Source: Hemibagrus wyckioides (taxonomy: Eukaryota; Chordata; Actinopteri; Siluriformes; Bagridae). From it: a stretch of DNA of 64,000 nucleotides. A program made the position numbers and the translations under genes. The notes under the pieces were generated by a model. It was not told the origin of the DNA, did not search any database, and saw only the letters and a program-made list of their open reading frames with translations. This document shows positions 12,208-51,643 of the stretch, piece after piece. Position 1 is the first letter of the stretch. The number at the start of each line of letters is the position of its first letter. Location of the stretch: assembly GCF_019097595.1 (NCBI RefSeq), contig NC_080732.1:6225854-6289853 (forward strand). The letters run 5' to 3'.

Positions 12208-12673
12208 TATGTCATCATTGTCATTATTGCTTATTTACCACTTATTCTGCTGTGTATATTGTACAATAATGTGTATCATATGTCATTATCATACTGCTTA
12301 TCTAAATCATATATTCATAGTAGTGTTTAAATTTGTACATTCCATATTCTACAGTATTGTCTGGAGCTGCACTCGCTCACTTCTACATGTGTGTCCATGG
12401 TGATGGCGTAATCATAGCTATAGAATTAAACATTGGCATTTAAAATTTTATGGCAGAGTTGCAAACTGGTAAGATGACCAGCATTATTGGTTTGATGCTC
12501 AGGTGTGTGCTTTGGTGTGTGATTTTCTTCAGAGCTTTGAGAATACACACTCAAATCATCCTGAATGTGTGTGTTAATGTTATTCAATTGAATCACGTGG
12601 CACTGATGTAAACGTTTCATTTTTCAGTGTAGAGTGATAAAGACATTTTTAACATTTATCAATTCACTAAGTA

Positions 12674-12809
12674 AGGAATAAAACATGAAGAGGTGTGCTG
12701 TTATAGGAAAATAATCCATGATGATATGATATCATGTCGTCTGATGAAGTAGAATTATTATTACCACCCTATTTTCCTATAACAACATGCCATGAAATGT
12801 TTTATTCCT
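12674..12809. mobile_element. Fold-back MITE
   Basis: The arms AAGGAATAAAACATG plus TGCTGTTATAGGAAAATA, and TATTTTCCTATAACAACATG plus CATGAAATGTTTTATTCCT, are inverted copies around a core of about 60 bp. Confidence 0.7.
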
Positions 12810-13039
12810 CATATGCCACAGTAAATTTGACAATTATTGCCAATTTTCATTTACTAATGAATGACCTATCGTGTTTTTTAAACTGTTTACAGTTACATTT
12901 AATATGAGAACTGATACATCCAATTATCATTACAGTTACATTATAGCATCTATAATATATGAACAGTTGTTCTCTCATCAGTGCCTCTTTCTTTTCTTTG
13001 TTTCTCATGTTAATTCCTCAAAAAAAAACATAGCTTGTC

Positions 13040-13375
13040 ATCCATTCATTTTCTGTACAGCTTATAATACACAAGGCTGCAGGGAGACTGGAACCTATCA
13101 CAGGGGACTCTGGGCACAAATGTAGGGGAGAGGGCTGGACAGGGTGCCAACTCATCACAGGACATAACAACACACTACAAACAATTTAGAGATGCCGATC
13201 AGCCTACGACACATGTATTTGGGCTGGTAGAAAGCCAGAGAGTACCTGGAGGAAAACCCTGAAGGGCACCCCTGAAGGGCAGGGAGAACATACACACTGG
13301 GCAAAGGCAGGAATCAAACCACCAATCCAGGGCATGTGAGGCATATGTGCTAACCACTAAGCCACCTTACCAAAC
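13040..13375. repeat. Dispersed fish repeat
   Basis: The order CAGGGTGCCAACTCATCACAGG, CAATTTAGAGATGCCGATCAGCCT, GGAGGAAAACCC, AGGGAGAACATACACACTGG, GAATCAAACCACC, GTGCTAACCACTAAGCCACC is a common fish interspersed repeat. It ends in an inverted tRNA-like head. Confidence 0.7.
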
Positions 13376-13749
13376 TACAGCTTGTCATGTTACTGAGAAA
13401 CCAAAAATTGGAAAACTTGGCAGTTTTGTCTCTATATGACCTGACACTGGAGAGTTCCATAAATGTGAAACTGACACAATAAACAAGCAAACTTCACCAT
13501 ATCAGTGATTTATATTTATTTATTTTTAGACTTAAAAAATTGTGCGCATTAATATAAACCTTTCATTTTAATTCCTTCCAGAGCTGCTGTTATATCTGGT
13601 ATAATACGACTGACCAGTCAGTTTCAAGAACAGTGCTTTGGTATTCTCACCTCACTTGTATCCTTGGTTAGATCCTCAAGTTTTAGAGTATGAGGTCAAT
13701 TAAACAAAAAATATAAAATTCTCAAAAACTTTCCCCTTGGCAATGTGGA

Positions 13750-14060
13750 GCTACCTACACCTTAAATATCAGTCACTCTGTAGATGTAGTCACTACACAG
13801 TCTGTAGCCCATCTGTTGCTCTGCATGATTTATTATCCCTGTTCAACCCCATCCATCAATGTAAATATCTCCTACTGCTGACCAGATATTATTTGGATGG
13901 TGGATTATTCTCACAGCAGTGACACTGATGTGTAAGTGGATCGGTCACCTTTAAACACCACAGTGTCCTAATCCACCAACCAAAAATATCCATCCAACAA
14001 CCGTCCTGTGATCAGAAGAACGGAGTACAATTCACACACTGTGCATGAAAACAAAAAAGC
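13750..14060 (-). repeat. Degraded dispersed repeat
   Basis: On the minus strand the core ACATCAGTGTCACTGCTGTG and AATAATCCACCATCCAAATA match a repeat seen in many fish genomes. The exact class is not known to me. Confidence 0.5.
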
Positions 14061-14222
14061 TCTAGTCTCTAATCGTAACAATATCTTTCTAACAAAGGTC
14101 ATGATCAGATCTTTCTGCACAAACTTCAGCCCTATTAGGACGGCATTAGTTTTAAGTCTTTTCGTTCTTTATATTTGCGTGTATAGCTAACGAGAAACTG
14201 AATTTTGTCGCAAAATAAAACC

Positions 14223-14430
14223 CCAGTGCAATGCGATCACACTGCCACTCCCAAGCAGCACAGGAGGTCGCAAGTTTGAATATCCACCGAAGATGCCACA
14301 GCTATCTGTGGCTGGAGGCCAGGAAAGCGTAATTACCCGTGCTCTCTGGGTGGATGGGATTGTGTTACTCTCCCACCTTTCAATCACAGCGACATTAACC
14401 AATTGTGGACATCTATGATGAGGAAGATGA
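14223..14430 (+). repeat. Dispersed repeat with a relative at 50170
   Basis: It shares CTGTG(G)CT, GTGCTCTCTGGGTGGA-GGGAT, CTCTCCCACC-TTCAATCAC and ACATTAACCAA-TGTG with 50170-50335, within the limits of decay. Confidence 0.55.
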
Positions 14431-14964
14431 CAGTTAGCACTTTCTTCTCAGCGTTCGGATGCCATTTAATGTATCATTATCAGCAGTTAATGATACATTA
14501 ACTGACAAAGACTGATTTGGCAGCTTGCACCTTCCCCAGTTGGTATTATCATGGGGAGAGCTACAGAAGCTAGTGGAAGGGAATTAGGATAGCTTAGTTG
14601 AAAGTAAATGGCAGTAGCGACACACAGTACATCCTACCTTAAACTATTGTTATTGAATAACTTGTCAACTCATTTAGGATCGTTTCCAGGCTTCCCGTGA
14701 CCCTGTGTAGGATAATCAGTACAGAAAATGGATGGCTTGACAGAGAAGTCAAAGCAAAAGTGACTTCTGCCAGAAACAAATGTGTCTTTCATGTCCTACG
14801 TCCTTTCCCCTTCAGTGAAATGGCTCATCCAAAGGGTGCTGTTTATTCATGTGTGGCTTGTGTTTATTCAACTGCTGCTTCAGCTGAAAAAGGAGGAGAA
14901 AAGCTTTTTCCTGGTTTGTCTCCCATATCATTGTAGCAAGGGGACAAATTTTGAAGTGTGAATA

Positions 14965-15717
14965 CAGTAATCCTCCTTTATATCGCAGTTCATATATTGC
15001 GGTCCCGGTATATCGCTGATTTTTATTTGCAACGTAACTAATTTTTTTTTGCAGATTTTCACAGTATATTGTGGTATCCGCAAACCTTATAGTGAATTGT
15101 TTTTATGTTGAAGGTAATTTATTATTAAAAATATAATTATTAATTACAAAATATAAACATTAATCAAAATAAAGTAAAATGTTAATAATATATCAAATAC
15201 TGCACAGCGTAGCGCTGTTTAGGAAAGCGCGGAGTACAGTACAGCTAGAGGAACGAGTCTGGCCAATCGGAATGCCCCATTCATTTAATCACGGTTGTGA
15301 TCGGCTGCTGGCTATACGTGCAGTTGGAGAAAGGGAAGCAGAATTCTCGAGTATCTCAGTTTTTCACGTGTCTCTGTCCCGAGTGTTTGGTTTTGTTCTG
15401 TGTACGCTGTATTTTTACGTTTTTTCTGCAAGCCCTATTATGTCGTCCAAACACTCTGCACCTTCTAAGGCTTCTGGCAAGGAACATACATACATACAGT
15501 ACTCACTATAAATGTGATATTTCTACGAATTTACCCAAAATACATCTCGCTATATGCTTCCAAATGTTTTCTGTGTGTGTTTAAAGAGTGTGGGAGGATA
15601 ATTTACGGCTTAAACAATAAAAAATTAGCATTTGGGGATGGCGTCCGTGTATCGCGGATTTTCGGTTATCGTGGGTGGGTTTGGAACGTAACCCCCACGA
15701 TAAATGGGGGATTACTG
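14965..15717. mobile_element. pogo/Tigger-like element, internally deleted
   Basis: Inverted ends CAGTAATCC and GGATTACTG with ATATCGC/TATCG subterminal blocks are flanked by TA. Inside, a plus-strand piece around 15438 starts MSSKHSAPSKASGK, like the N terminus of pogo-type transposases, and soon stops. About 750 bp, so most of the transposase is gone. Confidence 0.65.
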
Positions 15718-15887
15718 TACTACAAATAAGCAGCAAATAAATACAAATAAATATGGCACCTCTGCATATGTAATTCCCTAGGAATTGGTTCATGATCTTA
15801 TAATATAATCACAGCAGGATTGTGGGAATAGAAAAAAAATGTTTTCCTATATCAGACAATTGTTGGCTTACCTGAAACACAGCGCAA

Positions 15888-44827
<28,940 letters not shown>

Positions 44828-45090
44828 TCAGAACTAAATAATAATCCTTTTTTTTGTTGTTGTTGTTGTTGTCTTCTTTTTTTCCGTTTCTTTTCCAGCG
44901 TGTTCTTATTTTCCGGGATGGAGAATAAATAAACATAAACAAATAAACATGAACGGGAGAGTGTGAAATGGATGCGAGGCGGCTGGCAGGGTTGGAGGGC
45001 GTGTGTGCGTGCGTGCGTGTGTGTGGGAGAGTGTGTGTGTGTGTGTGTGTGTGTGAATGGGGAGGCAGACGGAGCGCAAGCGGTGAATTC
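44828..45090 (-). promoter_or_regulatory. jph1: jph1 5' leader and likely promoter region
   Basis: Just upstream of the jph1 ATG the minus strand has an A-rich leader with a CAA repeat. Then comes a GC/CpG-richer stretch interrupted by a CA microsatellite (about 45028-45055). No TATA box is evident. The transcription start is unknown. Confidence 0.3.
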
Positions 45091-46084
45091 AGGGTTGCCA
45101 GATTGAAATGGTTTCAACGCCCATAAGGCACCTGCTGTCAACAGGTTCTATGGTAATATTCAGTTTACATAATATTCAGTTCAGCGATCGTGAGCTTGAA
45201 TATCTCAGTGTATTTGAGATGGGGCCCTCCTGTATAGCTCAGATACACTACATGGGCAAAATTAATAAGAAATAAAAGAAAGAAATAATGAAACAAAAAA
45301 TGCTTATGTAAGGCACAGAGCCGATTATTCCCTCAACCTCTGCATCCAGCCTTGGCACCTCTTTTTTGTCAGCATCTTTTGGGTCTAACTGTCTTTGTAT
45401 ATGTGTGTGCCGTGTGTTGTGTGTGTGTGTGTGTGTGGACTGAACAGGAGACCACTGTCTATTTTTATTCATCCTATTAACAATGTACTCTTTGGGGTCA
45501 AATTGAGCCCAAACATAGCTAATATTAATCACGCGTGTGTATCCTAAATGACCTACAAAATATTCGACATTCCCCTATTTTCCATAATCAATCTATAGTA
45601 CTGGAAATCTATAGTAGCACACAGAATTACACATGTTTAACCGTATTTATTTTTAGTGCACTGAGTCTTTCCACCTGCCCACCTGCCAAAGCATGATTTA
45701 TTTAGACAAACTAGCCAAAAGTGACCAGACAGGCAACCCTAGTTTTGTTAACTGTTTAAGGCTATTTGAGCTTGAGTCACTCAGAACTCATTGACAAGTA
45801 CAAACAAATCAAAACGTGTTTTGTTTGTTTTTCTCAGGTGAATTGGTCATGTGAATTTAGCTAGACACTTTTTATTACACATAAACAAATTTTATTGCAG
45901 GCCATAAAGGTGCTGTTTTAGAAAAAGCAGTGACCAAAGTGACCAAAATTGTTGTTTATTAGTCTGAATTCAGTAATATTAGTAGGAATATTTTCACCAG
46001 TCAGCTGAAATCCCCAAATAATATCACTGACAACACACGACAGGCCATGACACAATATAAAAACATCAGCTGTACTATACATAC

Positions 46085-46153
<69 letters not shown>

Positions 46154-46789
46154 CTAAAATGGCCTATATTCATACAATTATTTAAATAAAGTAATGCAAT
46201 GCCATTTTATTATTAGAATCTTTGTTGCACTTTGTTTAATTATTAAAAACCACATTTTAATTATTATAACCAAAACCACATTTCAAGTAACAGACCCACA
46301 GAACCAAAAGGAAACGTCTGAAGAATTTGTCACCTTTATATCTTCAGGGAACCAGCCATATCGATCAGTGCCTAATTATATTTCACTATATTTTTTATCG
46401 ATACATTTATACAGCAGGACAAATGACTGTGTCTACAGAATTATGCAAAATATCTAGAAGTTATAAGATATGTGGGTGGAAGGATACTTCTTGTAAAAAA
46501 ACAAAACAAAACAGACAATTAAACAATAAAACACACGACAGTGTGAAGGACTGTTTTATGTAAGACAGTAAGACAGACCTGCCTGAAAAAAAACCTGCCA
46601 AATAAATAGTTAAATAAATAAAATAAAATTACATTAATTTTGATATTTTGCTGCATATTTCACTTTAAAAAAAATGCTGTAAGGATCTCAGTATAGAGTT
46701 TCACTTTTTTATGTTAAAAAGTGAGTACTATGATATGTAAGCATACTGTAAATATTGTATTTATACAATTTATACATATTGTAAATATA
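45091..46789. other. Divergent jph1-gdap1 intergenic DNA
   Basis: No gene is seen here. Contents: an inverted pair AGGGTTGCC (about 45093) and GGCAACCCT (about 45738) that may be the ends of a roughly 650-bp degraded transposon; a GGGGTCAAATTGAGCCC motif like the piggyBac-type repeat ends elsewhere in the window; two close CACCTG E-boxes near 45672-45687; and a pure AT dinucleotide tract at about 46085-46151. Confidence 0.5.
46085..46151. repeat. AT dinucleotide array
   Basis: About 67 bp of alternating AT in the jph1-gdap1 intergenic region. Confidence 0.95.
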
Positions 46790-47324
46790 CTGATCAGGCA
46801 TAACATTATGAGCAGTGAGAGGTGAAATGAATAACACTGATTATCTCCTCATCATGGCACCTGTTAGTGGGTGGGATATATTAGGCAGCAAGTGAACATT
46901 TTGTCCTCAAAGTTGACGTGTTAGAAGCAGGAAAAATGGGCAAGCGTAAGGATTTGAGCGAGTTTGATGAAGGTCCAAATTGTGATGGCTAGACGACCGG
47001 ATCAGAGCATCTCCAAAACTGCAGCTCTTGTGGGGTGTTCCCAGTCTGAAGTGGTCAGTATCTATCAAAAGTGGTCCAAGGAAGGAACAGTGGTGAACCA
47101 GCAACAGGGTCATGGGTGGCCAAGGCTCGTTGATGCATGTGGGGAGCTAAAACTGGCCCGTGTGAGCCGATCCAACAGACGAGCTACTGTTGCTCAAATT
47201 GCTGAAGAAGTTAATGCTGGTTCTGATAGAAAGGTGTCAGAATACACAGTGCATCGAAGTTTGTTGGATTTTGGAAGCAAAACAATATTAAGGCAGGTGG
47301 TCATAATGTTATGCCTGGTCAGTG
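46790..47324 (+). mobile_element. Tc1-like deletion derivative, family II, copy B
   Basis: Ends CTGATCAGGCATAACATTAT and ATAATGTTATGCCTGGTCAG. The plus strand has the N-terminal transposase from QIVMARRPDQSISKTAALVG to SNRRATVAQIAEEVNAGSDR, then TVHRSLL directly joined to the 3' terminal segment. It has the same catalytic-domain deletion as copy A and lies about 560 bp upstream of the gdap1 ATG. Confidence 0.9.
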
Positions 47325-47886
47325 GATTGTATTTATACATATTGCATTTATGCTTTATGAAACAGAACCAGAGGTGTATTAAATCTCTATAAACTTCCTG
47401 CATCCATAAGTAGAACTGTAGAAGTGGGGGAATGATTAAACAGTGACATCTATTGGTGAATTGAGACAGCGTTTTCCAAATACAATGCGTTTTCAAGCAA
47501 TGAACTTATCTAATAACAGCGAAATCGTCGGGATAACTGGTTATACATGTATTACGTTCATAAAACCATCATAATTTATTATTTCTTAAAAAATAATTAA
47601 TTAAACCGAGGCGCATAGGAACCAATCGAGGGTAGGAACTAAAATTGTGGGGGTAGAAATCAGGGGGCAGTGGACCAGCTTTAATAGCTACAAAATCTTT
47701 ATTTTAACGATATATTGAATGTTAAAAATAAATAAGTGTTGAAAACTGCATAGTATATAAAATTCCACATGTCATGGTGATTTTAGCTGTCAATAAAAAC
47801 GACATTTTATAAAATCGTCTTCGCTGCGTGTGTACTTGTGTTGTAAGTCTCAGTTCAAGGCTCTCTCCCGTTTATTGTCTTTTAAA

Positions 47887-48036
47887 ATGGCGGCGCAGGA
47901 CGAGAAGGAATCACTCCTTAAGGAAGAGACAGGTGCAGAGATGCTCAAAAACAGGGAGGCAGCAATGGAGAGCAGCAAGAAGAAAGAGTCGAAACTGATC
48001 CTGTATCACTGGACCCAGTCATTCAGTTCTCAGAAG
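47887..48036 (+). CDS. gdap1: gdap1 exon 1
   Basis: Fifty codons, ending exactly at a codon boundary before GTAGGT. The first 36 or so residues are a charged Glu/Lys-rich extension; the last part is KLILYHWTQSFSSQK, the start of the GST-N fold and diagnostic of GDAP1. No in-frame stop separates the ATG from a GTG 57 nt upstream, but no earlier ATG exists in that frame. Confidence 0.93.
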
Positions 48037-51000
48037 GTAGGTGAACATGGAAGCATGGCTTCATCATTCATCAGGAATCAGGGAGGTCACAGGCAAAAAA
48101 AAAGCTGTTGTCTTTTTGCATGATGGCATAAAGTGCTGTCTTAATACTTACAGAGATGACTTTAAATTTAGGGAAGACAAATTCAAAAATTCTAGAAATG
48201 GCCTCCTTTTCCTATGAACTTATGATGATGTCTAGGTTCTAGGTTCATTTGGACATTAATATATTGGAGTAGATGAACATGAGGATTGGGTGTGGTTACA
48301 GAACATACTGTAGGTGTCACTTCGTTTTATTCATCTATCCATCTTTTCATCCGTCCATCCATCCATCTTCTGTAAAGGCTGGTCAGGGCCACGGTGGATC
48401 TGGACACCCTGCACACACCCACTGCTATGTGAGAAAACCGTGGGACCTGAAGCAAACCCACATGGACATAAATACAATGTGAAGCTCTATACAGTTTTGA
48501 CCTCAGGATCGAACGAGGGCCCTGGAGCTACGAGGCAACCTGGTGCCACACTGAAAGCATAACAATCTGTGTGATGTGTGACCTTCATATTTTCATGGCT
48601 CCAGTCATGATGGTCATATTTATCTATTGACCAATTCTAAACACTTTATTCTTCTCCTAATTCTGGAATTATGACATTTATACATCGAGAGGTAGTAAAA
48701 TGCTAGTCACAACGTTGATACATACTATAAACATACAATTACCACTTGCTTTAATATTTCAGATATTGTTTTAAACTAACCTCTTACTTTTAAACAATTC
48801 TGAAATTGGCTTTCATATTAATTTTTGAAAAATGTAAGCAATTTTAATAAAGAATGTTCCGAAAGAAGTGCTCACTCCCAGTCAGTCCAGTAACAAATGC
48901 TTTATATAAATATACAAATCCACTGGTTCTCGCCAAACAAGCAGACAATGAGAACTTTATGTACTCAACGTGTTGTATGTGTGTTGCAGGTGAGGCTGGC
49001 CATAGCTGAGAAGGGTTTGCAGTGTAAGGAGTATGACGTGAGCTTGCCTCTGAGCGAGCACAACGAGCCATGGTTCATGCGTCTGAACCCAGCCGGCGAG
49101 GTTCCTGTTCTGGTACACGATGATCGTGTCATCTGTGACCCTACGCAGATCATGGATTACTTAGAGGAAACTTTCAACGATGGTAAACACACTAAGCTCT
49201 CATGTAATGTTATTATGAGGGCTTGGGCAAATGTAATCAAATTGTTTAGTCAAATGTTTACATTTATAGAGGGGTAGGTGATATTGGAAAAATATCATAC
49301 TTCAATACTTGATTTTCCATGATTCATATGGGTATTACAATATACAGGTTTTTCTAATTGTTAGAAAAGAGTAGTATTGCATTTACATGTTGTAATCTTA
49401 CTTTAGTGATAATACTGACGATATCCATGACATCACAATATTGATAATTTATTGTAATATTGACCTTAAACATGACCTTCACTGTGTATTAATACCGCTG
49501 AATAGAATTGGGTTCTATTAGATCCTTTTATTTAGTTTAGTCTATTATTTTATTTACACCGATCAGGCATAACCTTATGACCCAACAGACGAGCTACTGT
49601 TGCTCAAATTGCTGAAGAAGTTAATGCTGGTTCTGACAGAAAGGTGTCAGAATACACAGCGCATGACGGATCAGGGCTGTTTTAGGCAGCAAAAGGGGGA
49701 CCGACACACTATTAGGCGGGTGGTCATAATGTTATGCCTGATCGGTGTACATTCATTTACTAAACCTTACTTTACGTTACTTCCAATTGATATAAAAATG
49801 TTGCATGTTTATCATTTTATCCTTTGTTCATCACAGTTAGAGAAAAGTCTTCCTTTTGATTCATTTTCTGTTTACATTTTTTTCTTCCATTCTTCGTGTT
49901 TTCATCACCATTTTAAGTTCATCATGACCAGAAATTTGGATAAAGCTGACAGAGAGTGTATGGTGAGTGTGCGATTTCTCAGTGTTATCATTTAGTGTTA
50001 TAGTTTAGTGTTTTTGTTTAAAGAAGCAGGTTGTCATTTCAGAGCCTTCTGTTGACTGTGTGAAAAATTGTAATCAGAGTCTAATAAAAAAAAAGGGGGG
50101 GGGGCGGAGCTATGTGACGCAAACAAAAAAATCGTTTGCTCTGTTGTTGGGAAGGGTTAAAATTTCAAGATCATATCACGATGATGCTACAGCATTTTGT
50201 AGCTGGGAGTCTAACAGCTGTGCTCTCTAGGTGGAAGGGATAGCGTACTGTTCCTCACCTGTCAATCACGGTAACACTAGCCAACAGTGTGTGTCTGAGA
50301 GATCAGGTATGCAGAAGAGGGTAGATAGCACTTTCTTAATTCTGAGTGTGTGTTTTGCTGTCCTGTGAAACAGCATTAACATCAAAATAATAATATGGTT
50401 TGCTGCCTTCATGTTAGCATGTTAACGGTTGGTAGCCAAAGTTGGGAGATAAAGGAGAGGGGAAAGAAAGACAGAGCTGACCTAATCTGACCAAACTGTG
50501 TGTATGTTTGATTTAGAGAAAACTCCAAAGCTGATTCCAGAGACAGGGAGCACATATTACCACAGGGTCCAGCATTATCGGGAACTGCTGGACTCCCTGC
50601 CCATGGACGCCTACACACACGGCTGCATCCTCCATCCTGAGCTCACAGTGGACTCTCACATTCCAGCCTACGCCAACACACGCATCCGCGGTAAGTACCG
50701 TAAGATACCTGTGTGTTTATAGTGATGAATGATCTTGGGAGGCAAAATAGAATAAGTTTCCTATTTTGGAGAAATATTCATGACTGTACTGTTGGGTGCA
50801 AAAATTTGTACACCTGGTCAAATGACCTGTATTGGTGTGAAGTTATAAAACCTCTGCAGGGAACAAAATAAAATATGATGTTTTTTGGTGGAAAAGAAAT
50901 GTGTGCACAAAAATTTTGGCAACCAGTGGCAGGTAACAGGATCTTTTATTTTATTTTATTTTATTTTATTTTAATTTATTTTATTTTATTTTATTTTATT

Positions 51001-51611
51001 TTATTTTATTTTATTTAATTTAATTTAATTTAATTTAATTTAATTTAATTTAATTTTTGTTTTAATTAATTAATGACTTTATTTATTATTTTCAATTTTA
51101 AACCATTTATTTATTACTCTTCTTTGTAGTTTAGAAAGGTTTTATGCTGCAGATACATCAGGGCTCTCAACATTTTTTTGCAGTCATGGACCACAATTAA
51201 ATAATTTCCACAGATCCCCCAGGACAGATTTATGAACCTAATCCAAATGTATCACCTGTTTAAACATGTACAGTAATATTCTGGTTATTGGCGCTCTGGA
51301 TCTTTTTGTTCTTGAGCCAAGTCCAAGCTGACATTCTTTGCTCTGTCTGGAAACATATCGTCTGTATAACCAATGGTATATGCAAATAAAGATGTGGCTA
51401 AGTGCAAATAAAAGGAATTGATATTATTACTAATTAATAATTTGATTTCCCGGGCTCCCACAGCACAGATTGGGAACACAGAATCTGAGCTGAAGAAACT
51501 GGCAGAAGAAAACCCGGAGCTTAAAGATGCTTATATCTCAAAACAGAGACGCCTCAAAGTGAGGAATATCCACTTGCTCTAAAACAGTAGATTTTATTTG
51601 GCAACACAAAT

Positions 51612-51643
<32 letters not shown>

